Source of the DNA: an uncultured Lachnospiraceae bacterium
GTDB lineage: Bacteria > Bacillota > Clostridia > Lachnospirales > Lachnospiraceae
DNA length: 48,853 nt
Direction: 5' to 3'
NCBI GenBank assembly: GCA_949740535.1
Contig: CATJHO010000123.1
Span: 1-48,853 of the forward strand
The stretch's first letter is position 1, and the number at the start of each line of letters is the position of its first letter. Under the pieces are notes generated by a model. It did no database searches, had not been told where the DNA came from, and saw only the letters and a program-made list of their open reading frames with translations. This document shows, piece by piece, positions 1 to 7,548 of the stretch. A program made the translations under genes and the position numbers.

Positions 1-1083
1 CAAATCATGTCACACTTTGAGGAAAAAGGCTATATTACGAGATCCGGGAAAATAAAAGACAGCTTGAAAAATGACGTACAAAATGGAACGTTGGATTTAC
101 CGCCACGCTTTGAAAGTGCAAGGGATCGGCTTGCGGCAATTATATGCCAAGCCAATACAAAGCCCCCAGTTCGGGACGCATCCCGAGACGTTATGGTACG
201 CTTGAAAAAAGCGGTTACTGTATCGCCGGAATTTTTGGAATTGTGGGATAAAATTAAGCAAAAAACAACTTACCGCATCCAGATCAATGAGGATGAACTG
301 ATTCACCGGAGTGTCGAGGGTTTGAAAAATATGGAGACAATACCAAAAGCACGAATTGTCACCCAAACTGCAGATATACAGATAGATAATCCTGGCATAT
401 CCTATATAGAACGCAGTGTAAAAACGGTTGAATTTGCGGATAGTTATTCAAGCCTGCCAAATATTCTTGCTATAATTGGAGAACAGACTTTGACAAAACG
501 CTCTACTATTTATGAAATATTAAAACAGAGTGGTAGAATGGGAGATTTTTTAAACAATCCACAGATGTTTATTGAAAACGTAATACAAATTATTTTAAAT
601 GTGCGCCGTACTCTTGCAGTTGATGGCATCAGCTATAAAAAATTGTATGGTGAAGAGTATTATGTGCAAGAGATTTTTGACAGCACCGAATTGATTGCAA
701 ACCTTGATCGAAATGCTATACCTGTAGAACATAGCGTATATGATTATATTATTTATGACAGTACAACGATCGAAAAGCCATTTGCGCTTGCATTAGACGA
801 TGACCCGGATGTTAAAATATTTTTCAAGTTACCGCATCGTTTTAAAGTAGATACCCCTATCGGAACATATAATCCTGATTGGGCAGTTTACGTTGAGATT
901 GATGGTATGAAAAAAATGTATTTTGTTCTTGAAACAAAAGGCAGCCTGGATTTGTTCGATTTGCGGGGAAGTGAAAGTCTGAAAATTCGTTGTGGTAAGG
1001 CACATTTCAAAGCGATTGACACTGGTGCGGAGCTTTATGGTCCGATAACTGATTGGAAAAGTTTCAAGGTGAAAAATATTTAA
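1..1083 (+). CDS. Type III restriction enzyme Res subunit, C-terminal part (5' end outside window)
   Basis: The reading frame is open to the first base of the window (CAA ATC precede the first ATG at 7), so this is the 3' end of a longer gene; Res subunits are usually about 900-1000 residues. Counting from the ATG at 7, an endonuclease motif of the PD-(D/E)xK kind is visible: Asp291 in NPDW, then Glu309 and Lys311 in LETKG, followed by the HFKAID stretch common near Res C-termini. The SF2 helicase motor must lie upstream. Res cuts DNA together with a Mod methyltransferase, presumably encoded to the left. The family call rests on the nuclease motif and C-terminal layout and is fairly secure. 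The base composition looks more AT-rich than the housekeeping genes to the right, which fits an acquired restriction island. Confidence 0.8.
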   Translation, partial: QIMSHFEEKGYITRSGKIKDSLKNDVQNGTLDLPPRFESARDRLAAIICQANTKPPVRDASRDVMVRLKKAVTVSPEFLELWDKIKQKTTYRIQINEDELIHRSVEGLKNMETIPKARIVTQTADIQIDNPGISYIERSVKTVEFADSYSSLPNILAIIGEQTLTKRSTIYEILKQSGRMGDFLNNPQMFIENVIQIILNVRRTLAVDGISYKKLYGEEYYVQEIFDSTELIANLDRNAIPVEHSVYDYIIYDSTTIEKPFALALDDDPDVKIFFKLPHRFKVDTPIGTYNPDWAVYVEIDGMKKMYFVLETKGSLDLFDLRGSESLKIRCGKAHFKAIDTGAELYGPITDWKSFKVKNI

Positions 1084-1245
1084 AAGCACCTGTCGCTTAT
1101 GACAATTTAACCGAACATATCCTTTTCCGAAAGACGCAGTGCGGAGAGGCACATTTATAATGCGCTTGTTCATTCGCGCTGGAGTGCCGGAATACCTGTA
1201 CAAATTCGTGTTGAAGATTTCAGTGTTGGCAATGTCCGAAAAAAC
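1084..1245 (+). pseudogene. Degraded remnant of a RecG/AlbA_2-type ATP-binding protein
   Basis: No intact gene lies here, but translation in two frames gives a recognisable pattern. One frame reads VAYDNLTEHILF directly after the restriction gene. From about 1137 another frame reads RHIYNALVHSRWSAG followed by IPVQIRVEDF. The series (I/V)NALVH...IPVQIRV resembles the conserved stretch of RecG-like/AlbA_2 putative transcriptional regulators and helicase-like proteins common on mobile elements. The frame change and lack of start or downstream continuation mark it as a broken fragment. Identification is by motif only. Confidence 0.45.
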
Positions 1246-1246
1246 A

Positions 1247-1419
1247 GGGGCAGCCGCAAAACAGACCAGTCGGTTTTCCGATATCCCTTGTCCGCTCTGT
1301 CCGCGCACACCCTGTCTGATATTGGCGGACGTTTAAGTCCGGCAAGAGCAGATTGGGTGTACGAGAACCGTGCGGACATGGATATGGAAAAGCCGGCAGA
1401 TCTGTTTTGCGGCTGCCCC
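1247..1419. repeat. 173-bp imperfect palindrome with 19-bp perfect terminal inverted repeats (MITE-like)
   Basis: The first 19 bases, GGGGCAGCCGCAAAACAGA (1247-1265), are the exact reverse complement of 1401-1419. Inside, the two halves keep matching with interruptions (TTTTCC/GGAAAA, ATATCC/GGATAT, TGTCCGC/GCGGACA, CACCC/GGGTG), and the centre near 1333 closes on GGAC...GTCC. The whole segment could fold into one long hairpin. It lies between the 3' ends of the restriction gene and sigG and carries no U-tract, so it is not an ordinary terminator. A small non-autonomous mobile element or REP-type repeat is the best guess. Confidence 0.7.
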
Positions 1420-1454
1420 GTCCGTCCCCATCCCCTAAATTCACATCCATCCCC

Positions 1455-2237
1455 TCAACAAACCTTCAGATAATTCCTCATATTCTTCAAAGCATTCTTC
1501 TCCAGCCTGCTCACCTGCGCCTGAGAGATCCCAATCTCCTCCGCTACCTCCATCTGCGTCTTCCCCTGAAAAAACCGCAGATTGATAATATAATTCTCAC
1601 GCTCCGGCAGCTTCTTCATAGCCTCCGAGAGGGAAAGCTCCTCCACCCAGAGCTCCTCCTTATTCTTCTTGTCACTGATCTGATCCATCACATACAAGGT
1701 ATCTCCGCCTTCCGTATACACCGGCTCATAAAGACTGACCGGACTTTGAATGGCGTCCAGAGCGAAAATGATATCCTCCTCCGAAATCCCGATCTCTGCG
1801 GCAATCTCACTGATGGCAGGCTCTCTGGAATTGCGTCTGGTCAGATCCTCCTTGGCATAAATGGCCTTGTAGGCCGTATCCCGCAGAGAGCGGCTGACCC
1901 GTATGGAATTGTTATCCCGCAGATACCGGCGGATTTCCCCCACGATCATAGGAACCGCATAAGTAGAAAATTTCACACCAAGCTTATCGTCAAAGTTGTC
2001 AATGGCCTTCATAAGGCCGATACAGCCAATCTGAAACAGATCATCTACATTCTCATTGCTGGCTGAAAACCGCTTAATCACACTTAGAACCAGCCGCAGA
2101 TTTCCTTTAATATAAAGCTCTCTTGCCTCTTTATCTCCCTGTGCGATCCGCTCCCACAGTGCATCCTTCTCCTCCTGCTTCAGAAGGGGAAGCTTAGCCG
2201 TATTTACACCGCATATTTCCACCTTGTTCAACGCCAT
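1455..2237 (-). CDS. sigG: RNA polymerase sporulation sigma factor SigG
   Basis: The 260-residue protein begins with KVEICGVNTAKLPLL, the N-terminal signature that separates sigma-G from sigma-F and sigma-B. Region 2 (NLRLVLSVIKRF, DDLFQIGCIGLMKAI, VKFSTYAVPMIVGEIRRYLR) and the region 4 helix-turn-helix (GKTQMEVAEEIGISQAQVSRLE near the C-terminus) are complete. Sigma-G directs late forespore transcription. The start has an AAGGAGGAG ribosome binding site about 10 bases upstream on the minus strand. It stands alone; in Bacillus subtilis sigG follows spoIIGA-sigE, which are not seen here. It is divergent from the fatty acid operon. No sigma-F/G promoter could be assigned with confidence in 2238-2330. 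Confidence 0.96.
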   Translation of the reverse strand: MALNKVEICGVNTAKLPLLKQEEKDALWERIAQGDKEARELYIKGNLRLVLSVIKRFSASNENVDDLFQIGCIGLMKAIDNFDDKLGVKFSTYAVPMIVGEIRRYLRDNNSIRVSRSLRDTAYKAIYAKEDLTRRNSREPAISEIAAEIGISEEDIIFALDAIQSPVSLYEPVYTEGGDTLYVMDQISDKKNKEELWVEELSLSEAMKKLPERENYIINLRFFQGKTQMEVAEEIGISQAQVSRLEKNALKNMRNYLKVC

Positions 2238-2429
2238 CCTGTAAAACTCCTCCTTGTTGTCCCAACTGGTACAGCGTTTCGAAAATAACTGGCCAATTAC
2301 TAATCGAACACTATACTAAACAAGATTTCCATCCGTTTTTTTTCTATACGCGGCAGAGGGAAAATAAAAAAAATAATAGCCCTTGACAAGATTTTTTTAT
2401 TTTGGAACGCAGCAGGAACTTTCTGAGAA

Positions 2430-2457
2430 TTCCAGTGGAACAGCGCTGGTATATAAT
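2430..2457 (+). promoter_or_regulatory. Candidate fab operon promoter with overlapping operator palindrome
   Basis: A consensus -10 box TATAAT lies at 2452-2457. The -35 region 17-18 bases upstream is poor, and in its place is the perfect 11-base palindrome TTCCAGTGGAA (2430-2440), well placed for a repressor or activator. GGAAC also occurs at 2404-2408 and 2414-2418. A TTGACA at 2383-2388 has no -10 at correct spacing. No FapR or FabT gene is next to the operon, so the regulator is unknown. Confidence 0.5.
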
Positions 2458-2494
2458 GGGACCCAGCAGGCAGGACTTTCACTGAGTGAGGAGA

Positions 2495-2539
2495 ATGCTT
2501 GAAAAAAACAGTATGGAGGCATTGAGAAATGTATTTTAA
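2495..2539 (+). other. 14-codon upstream ORF overlapping the acpP start
   Basis: ATG at 2495 is preceded closely by GAGGAG (2488-2493) and encodes MLEKNSMEALRNVF, ending at TAA 2537-2539, beyond the acpP ATG at 2529 in another frame. Translation of this mini-ORF would deliver ribosomes onto the acpP start. Whether it is used is unknown. Confidence 0.3.
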
Positions 2540-2750
2540 TACCATTGCAAAAGTTATTTCAGAACGTACCGGATGTGACATTGCGGCTGTAAAGCCAGAG
2601 AGTACCTTTTCGGATCTGGGCATTGATTCCCTGGACACAGTGGAACTGCTGATGGATCTGGAGGATGAGATTGGAATTGAGATTGAACTGGACCAGAAGG
2701 TTGAAACCGTAGACGATCTGGACAAATTTATTCAGAGCAAGCAGGGGTAA
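2529..2750 (+). CDS. acpP: Acyl carrier protein
   Basis: This 73-residue acidic protein carries the DLGIDSLDTVEL motif, whose serine receives the 4'-phosphopantetheine arm that holds growing acyl chains in type II fatty acid synthesis. Length and the helix II sequence are typical of AcpP. A GGAGG ribosome binding site (2515-2519) lies 9 bases upstream of the ATG. It is the first gene of the fab-acc operon and is separated from fabK by 4 bases. Confidence is high; a specialised ACP is unlikely given the operon. Confidence 0.96.
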   Translation: MYFNTIAKVISERTGCDIAAVKPESTFSDLGIDSLDTVELLMDLEDEIGIEIELDQKVETVDDLDKFIQSKQG

Positions 2751-2754
2751 ATCC

Positions 2755-3699
2755 ATGATAAAATCAGAAATCTGCGAAATGCTTGGGATTACCTATCCGG
2801 TATTTCAGGGAGGGATGGCATGGATTGCCGATGGAAAGCTGGCAGCGGCCGTATCCAATGGCGGCGGCCTGGGTATTATAGCGGCTGGAAATGCACCCGG
2901 AGCGTATGTAAGAGAAGAGATCCGAAAAGCAAGATCCCTGACAGATAAGCCCATCGGTGTCAATATTATGCTGCTGAGCCCCTTTGTGGAGGAGGTTGCC
3001 AGGGTCGTGGCAGAAGAAAAGGCAGAGGTAGTAACCACCGGAGCCGGAAATCCATCCAAATATATGGAGGCCTGGAAAGCAGCGGGAATCCGGGTGATCC
3101 CGGTAGTGCCTTCCGTGGCCATGGCAAAGCTTATGACACGGCTGGGAGCGTCCGCGCTGATTGCGGAGGGCGGAGAGAGCGGCGGCCATGTGGGAGAGCT
3201 TACTACCATGGTTCTGGTTCCCCAGATCTGCGACGCAACGACACTGCCGGTACTGGCAGCAGGAGGGATTGCAGACGGGAGAGGCTTTGCGGCAGCCTGT
3301 ATGCTGGGCGCCTGCGGGGTTCAGATGGGAACCCGCTTCTTAAGCGCAAAGGAGTGTACCATCCATCCCGTTTATAAGGAAAAAATATTAAAAGCCACAG
3401 ATCTGTGTACCATGGTGACAGGGAAACGCCTGGGCCATCCGGTCCGGAGCCTGCGCACAAATTTTGCAAGAGATTATTCCAAGGCAGAATATGGCGGAAT
3501 GCCGGATGAGGAGCTGGAAGCTCTGGGAACAGGAGCTCTGCGCCTTGCGGTGCAGGAGGGCGATGAGAAAAAAGGATGCTTTCTTTCCGGCCAGATTGCG
3601 GCTATGGTGAAAAAGGAACAGCCCGCCGGAGAAATTATCCGGGAAGTGATGGAAGAGGCTGAGGCAGTTCTTGGGGAGGCACACAAATGGGTAAAATAG
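2755..3699 (+). CDS. fabK: Enoyl-ACP reductase II, FMN-dependent
   Basis: The 314-residue TIM-barrel protein starts ICEMLGITYPVFQGGMAWIA and has GGGLGIIAAGN, the GESGGH stretch near residue 140 and AAGGIADGRG, the phosphate- and FMN-binding loops of the nitronate monooxygenase/FabK family. FabK performs the last reduction of each elongation cycle with NAD(P)H and FMN, replacing FabI. Its place between acpP and fabD favours FabK over a nitronate monooxygenase. The 3' end overlaps fabD by 13 bases, implying translational coupling. Confidence 0.93.
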   Translation: MIKSEICEMLGITYPVFQGGMAWIADGKLAAAVSNGGGLGIIAAGNAPGAYVREEIRKARSLTDKPIGVNIMLLSPFVEEVARVVAEEKAEVVTTGAGNPSKYMEAWKAAGIRVIPVVPSVAMAKLMTRLGASALIAEGGESGGHVGELTTMVLVPQICDATTLPVLAAGGIADGRGFAAACMLGACGVQMGTRFLSAKECTIHPVYKEKILKATDLCTMVTGKRLGHPVRSLRTNFARDYSKAEYGGMPDEELEALGTGALRLAVQEGDEKKGCFLSGQIAAMVKKEQPAGEIIREVMEEAEAVLGEAHKWVK

Positions 3700-4577
3700 C
3701 CTTTGTATGTTCCGGACAGGGAGATCAGCATCCGGGAATGGGAAAAGAGCTGTATGAAAAGTATGAGACAGCAGCCAGGGTATTTGAGATGTGCGAGAGC
3801 CTTCGTCCCGGCACCTTAAAGCAGTGCTTTGAGGGAACAGACGAGGAGCTTCAGAGGACCGGGAATACCCAGCCGTGTCTCTTTGCAGCAGAGCTGGCTA
3901 TGGCCTGTGTATTGAAGGAGCAGGGAATCTGTCCCTCGGCCGCAGCAGGGTTCTCCTTAGGAGAGGTGACGGCGGCGGTTATAGCGGGTATTTTAAGCCA
4001 GGAGGAAGGTTTCCGGCTGGTATGCATCCGGGGCAGGCTCATGGAGCAGGAAGCAGAGAAGCATGACACTTCCATGGCCGCAGTGGTGAGACTGACGCCG
4101 GAACAGGTGTCAGAGCTTTGCAGCGGCTATTCCCAGATCTATCCGGTCAATTTCAACGGACCCGGACAGGTGAGCGTATCCGGGCTGTCCGTCCAGATGC
4201 CTGCTTTTTGTGCAGAAGTGAAAAAGGCGGGGGGCAGAGCCATTCCCCTGAAGGTGCAGGGAGCCTTTCACTCTCCCTTTATGAAAGAAGCTGCAGATGC
4301 ATTTGCCAGGGAACTTTCCAGGGTTCCCATGAAAAAAAGTGAAATTCCTCTTTATTCCAATGTGACGGCAGAGCCTTACACAGAGGATGCGGCCAGCCTT
4401 CTTTCCAGACAGATTGCCAGTCCGGTCCAGTGGGAGAAGCTGATAAAGGCTGTGATCCGGGATGGAATAGAGACTTTTATAGAGATAGGGCCCGGAAAAA
4501 CCCTTACCAATATGATTCGGAAGATTGCGCCGGAGGCAGAGGCTTACAGCGCGCTGGAAAAACTGAAAGAATCTTGA
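3687..4577 (+). CDS. fabD: Malonyl-CoA:ACP transacylase
   Basis: The 296-residue protein opens with IAFVCSGQGDQHPGMGKELY, the glutamine-containing oxyanion segment of FabD. The nucleophile elbow GFSLGEV near residue 93 holds the catalytic serine, and QGAFHSPFM near residue 192 holds the catalytic histidine; IEIGPGKTLTNM closes the C-terminus. It moves malonyl groups from CoA to ACP. The gene overlaps fabK and precedes fabG by about 50 bases. Length is normal (about 300-310 in relatives). Confidence 0.95.
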   Translation: MGKIAFVCSGQGDQHPGMGKELYEKYETAARVFEMCESLRPGTLKQCFEGTDEELQRTGNTQPCLFAAELAMACVLKEQGICPSAAAGFSLGEVTAAVIAGILSQEEGFRLVCIRGRLMEQEAEKHDTSMAAVVRLTPEQVSELCSGYSQIYPVNFNGPGQVSVSGLSVQMPAFCAEVKKAGGRAIPLKVQGAFHSPFMKEAADAFARELSRVPMKKSEIPLYSNVTAEPYTEDAASLLSRQIASPVQWEKLIKAVIRDGIETFIEIGPGKTLTNMIRKIAPEAEAYSALEKLKES

Positions 4578-4627
4578 AGATCCAGTCTGACTGTGAAACT
4601 GGAATGAGAACGGGAGTTATTGAAACT

Positions 4628-5356
4628 ATGTTGCATAATAAAACAGCTGTTATTACGGGAGGCTCCCGTGGAATCGGAAGAGCCATTGCATACAAATTCG
4701 CATCGCTGGGAGCTGATATTGCCGTGATTTACGCGGGAAACCAGGATGCGGCAGAAGCGGTATGCCAGAAGTGCCGGCAGGAGTATGGTGTAAAAGCCAG
4801 GAGCTACTGCTGTGATGTTTCTGATTTTGAGAAAGCAAAAGAGACAACTGCCCAGGTAAAAGCGGACTTTGGAAGCATTCATATTCTGGTGAATAATGCG
4901 GGAATCACAAAAGACGGGCTGATACTGAGGATGAAGGAAGCAGATTTTGACCGCGTGCTCGCTGTCAATTTAAAAGGCGCCTTTCATATGATCCGCCACT
5001 GTTCCGGTGTCTTTCTCCGGGCAAAAGAGGGCTGTATCATCAATATCGCTTCGGTGACGGGCCTGATGGGAAACGCGGGCCAGTGTAACTACGCGGCTTC
5101 CAAGGCGGGCCTCATCGGTCTGACCAAAACAGCAGCCAGAGAGCTTGCGCCCAAAGGAATACGCTGTAATGCGATTGCTCCTGGCTTTATTGCCACGGAT
5201 ATGACGCAGTCCCAGAGTGAAAATCCCATGCTTAAGATGATTCCCCTGGGAAGAATGGGAGAGCCGGAGGATGTGGCGCAAGCAGCAGCCTATCTGGCAG
5301 AAGCCCGGTATGTCACAGGGGAAGTCCTGCGGGTAGACGGCGGCATCGCCATGTAG
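4628..5356 (+). CDS. fabG: 3-oxoacyl-ACP reductase
   Basis: Taking ATG 4628 gives 242 residues beginning MLHNKTAVITGGSRGIGRAI, with the NADPH-binding TGGxRGIG motif at the N-terminus as in family members. The frame is open further upstream inside fabD, but no homology is expected there; GGGAG at 4612-4616 is the nearest ribosome binding site. NNAG, the catalytic serine in NIASVTG, and the YxxxK pair in NYAASKAG are present. FabG reduces 3-ketoacyl-ACP. A start at ATG 4604 cannot be excluded. Confidence 0.94.
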   Translation: MLHNKTAVITGGSRGIGRAIAYKFASLGADIAVIYAGNQDAAEAVCQKCRQEYGVKARSYCCDVSDFEKAKETTAQVKADFGSIHILVNNAGITKDGLILRMKEADFDRVLAVNLKGAFHMIRHCSGVFLRAKEGCIINIASVTGLMGNAGQCNYAASKAGLIGLTKTAARELAPKGIRCNAIAPGFIATDMTQSQSENPMLKMIPLGRMGEPEDVAQAAAYLAEARYVTGEVLRVDGGIAM

Positions 5357-5393
5357 AGAGAAGGGCAGAATTGGAATAAGAGGAGTTTTAGAG

Positions 5394-6632
5394 ATGATGA
5401 GTGAAATAAGAAGAGTCGTGGTAACAGGTATGGGCGCAGTCACTCCTTTGGGACTGAATGTGAAGGATACCTGGGAGAGCTTAAAGGCAGGAAAGAACGG
5501 AATTGCCCCCATTACCCGTTTTGACGCTGCAAACTATAAAGCCAGGCTGGCTGCAGAGGTAAAGAACTTTGATCCGGCAGAGTACCTGGAGCACAATGAG
5601 ATACTCCGCACAGATCTGTATACCCAGTATGCAGTGGCTGCTGCCCAGCAGGCAGTGGAGGAAAGCGGTATCGAGGGAACCGTAAAGCCGGAGCGCTTCG
5701 GCGTTCTGTTCGGTACGGGAATCGGCGGAATCAATACGCTGGAACGGGAGCACTCCAAACTGCTGGATCGGGGACCCCGCCGTGTTTCTTCCCTCTTTGT
5801 TCCCATGATGATTGCCAACATGGCTGCGGGACTGATTGCCATCCGTCATGACTGCCGGGGGTATGCCCTTCCGGCTGTGACAGCCTGTGCATCCGGTTCC
5901 AATGCCATTGGCGAGGCAGTGCGGTCCATCCGGCATGGGTATGCGGACGCAGTTATCAGTGGAGGCACGGAGGCGGCGGTCAACAGTCTGGCCGTGGCAG
6001 GTTTTGTGAATATGCAGGCCCTGTCAACAGCCGAGCATCCGGATGAGGCTTCTCTGCCCTTTGACAGGCGCAGAAACGGCTTTGTCATAGGAGAGGGAGC
6101 AGCCGCCTTTGTACTGGAGGAGTATGAGCATGCCAGGGCCCGCAAAGCCAAAATCTACGGAGAGATCTGCGGATACGGCTCTACCTGTGATGCTTACCAT
6201 ATTACGGCCCCCCATCCGGAAGCCAGAGGAGGCGCTCAGGCCATGGTGGATGCTATGAGAGAGGCTGGATATACAGAAGGAGAATTGGTTTATATCAATG
6301 CCCACGGCACAGGAACTCCTACTAATGACCCGGTAGAGACCCTTGCCATCAAAAAAGCTCTGGGAGACAGAGCCTCTCTGGCTCTGGTGAGCTCCACAAA
6401 ATCCATGACCGGACATATGCTGGGCGCCGCAGGCGCGGTAGAGGCCATGGCCTGCCTTCTTGCCTTAAAGGAGGGCGTGATACCGCCCACCATTAATCTT
6501 AAGGAGCAGGATGAGGCCTGCGATCTGAACTGTGTGCCTGGGGAAGCAGTGAGAGCGGAAGTTACACTGGCCCTTTCCAATTCCCTTGGATTCGGCGGCC
6601 ACAATGCATGTCTGGCTTTTAGAAAGGTGTAA
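5394..6632 (+). CDS. fabF: 3-oxoacyl-ACP synthase II
   Basis: This 412-residue condensing enzyme begins RRVVVTGMGAVTPLG. The Cys-His-His triad is complete: Cys in VTACASGSNAIG, His in NAHGTGTPTNDP and His in KSMTGHMLGAAGA, with the C-terminal GFGGHNACL loop. It elongates acyl-ACP with malonyl-ACP. Since no fabH is in the operon, chain initiation must be provided elsewhere. It follows fabG by 37 bases and precedes accB by 5 bases. Confidence 0.96.
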   Translation: MMSEIRRVVVTGMGAVTPLGLNVKDTWESLKAGKNGIAPITRFDAANYKARLAAEVKNFDPAEYLEHNEILRTDLYTQYAVAAAQQAVEESGIEGTVKPERFGVLFGTGIGGINTLEREHSKLLDRGPRRVSSLFVPMMIANMAAGLIAIRHDCRGYALPAVTACASGSNAIGEAVRSIRHGYADAVISGGTEAAVNSLAVAGFVNMQALSTAEHPDEASLPFDRRRNGFVIGEGAAAFVLEEYEHARARKAKIYGEICGYGSTCDAYHITAPHPEARGGAQAMVDAMREAGYTEGELVYINAHGTGTPTNDPVETLAIKKALGDRASLALVSSTKSMTGHMLGAAGAVEAMACLLALKEGVIPPTINLKEQDEACDLNCVPGEAVRAEVTLALSNSLGFGGHNACLAFRKV

Positions 6633-6637
6633 ATGCT

Positions 6638-7069
6638 ATGAAAGAATCCGATATACGCAAATATGCGGGCCTGATGGAAGAACTGGGTCTTACGGGCCTT
6701 GAGATTACGGAAGATAATAGGGTGGTGCGTCTGGAGCGCAGTGTTCCGGTGGAGATCAGAGAGACTCTTCCGGTTCCGGCCCGCCAGGAAGCGCCGGTCC
6801 AGACAGCCCAGCCGGCTGCGGCTTCGGGCAGCGAAGTGAAATCCCCTATGGTGGGCGTTTTCTATGCAGGACCGGCAGAGAACGCAGAGCCCTATGTATC
6901 GGTAGGAGATACAGTGAAAAAGGGCCAGACGCTGTGCATCGTTGAAGCCATGAAGCTGATGAATGAAATTACGGCGGAAGAGGACGGAGTGATTTCTCAA
7001 ATCTGCGTGACAGACGGACAGGTGGTGGAGTATGGAACGACCCTGTTCTGTATGCAGAAGGGTGCGTAA
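6638..7069 (+). CDS. accB: Biotin carboxyl carrier protein of acetyl-CoA carboxylase
   Basis: The 143-residue protein has an N-terminal helical part, a Pro/Ala-rich linker around residues 50-65 (PVPARQEAPVQTAQPAAA), and a C-terminal biotinyl domain with EAMKLMNEI, whose lysine is biotinylated. KSPMVGVFY begins the domain and contributes to the thumb region typical of AccB. It carries CO2 between AccC and AccAD. The gene sits directly behind fabF. Confidence 0.95.
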   Translation: MKESDIRKYAGLMEELGLTGLEITEDNRVVRLERSVPVEIRETLPVPARQEAPVQTAQPAAASGSEVKSPMVGVFYAGPAENAEPYVSVGDTVKKGQTLCIVEAMKLMNEITAEEDGVISQICVTDGQVVEYGTTLFCMQKGA

Positions 7070-7128
7070 CCGAGAGGAAGCATCATTCCCGGAGCGCAGA
7101 AATTTTGAAAAATACGAGGTTCAAAGAA

Positions 7129-7545
7129 ATGGATCGAGAAGAAATAAAGAATATTCTTCCCCACAGAGAGCCCATGCTGCTTCTGGACGAGGTGGAGGAG
7201 CAGGAGGGGGCAGCTGTAGGGCATTACACGGTCCGGGGAGATGAATTCTTTCTGAAGGGCCATTTTCCCGGAAGTCCCATTGTACCTGGGGTCATCCTGT
7301 GTGAGATTCTGGCCCAGTCGGCCTGCGTTCTCATGCAGGGAGCCCTGAAGGATGGAAAGCTTCCCGTTTATACAGGGCTTAATCAGGTGAAATTCCGTTC
7401 GCCGGTGAAGCCGGGAGACCGGGTGGAGACCCGCTGTCAGCTGAAGCGGGTGAAGCATCCCTTTTATTTTGCAGAAGGGACACTTACGGTGGAGGGCAGA
7501 CTCTGCGTGTCCGGAGAATTTTCCTTCGCCGTTACAGGAGAGTAG
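7129..7545 (+). CDS. fabZ: 3-hydroxyacyl-ACP dehydratase
   Basis: The hot-dog fold protein has the family N-terminus IKNILPHREPMLLLDEV and the active-site helix GHFPGSPIVPGVILCE, with catalytic His in GHFPG and the glutamate in LCEILAQ. ATG 7129 (138 residues, MDREEIKN...) is preferred because it matches usual FabZ N-termini and has GAGG at 7116-7119; a TTG at 7105 in the same frame would add eight residues and also has a GGAG in front. FabZ dehydrates 3-hydroxyacyl-ACP. Confidence 0.94.
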   Translation: MDREEIKNILPHREPMLLLDEVEEQEGAAVGHYTVRGDEFFLKGHFPGSPIVPGVILCEILAQSACVLMQGALKDGKLPVYTGLNQVKFRSPVKPGDRVETRCQLKRVKHPFYFAEGTLTVEGRLCVSGEFSFAVTGE

Positions 7546-7548
7546 GCG

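Noticed and set aside
1353-2066. 237-residue ORF opposite sigG
   Set aside because: It is the antisense shadow of sigG and its composition is Leu/Pro/His-rich without any domain.
2383-2404. TTGACA at 2383 as the fab operon -35
   Set aside because: No -10 box lies at 16-19 bases from it.
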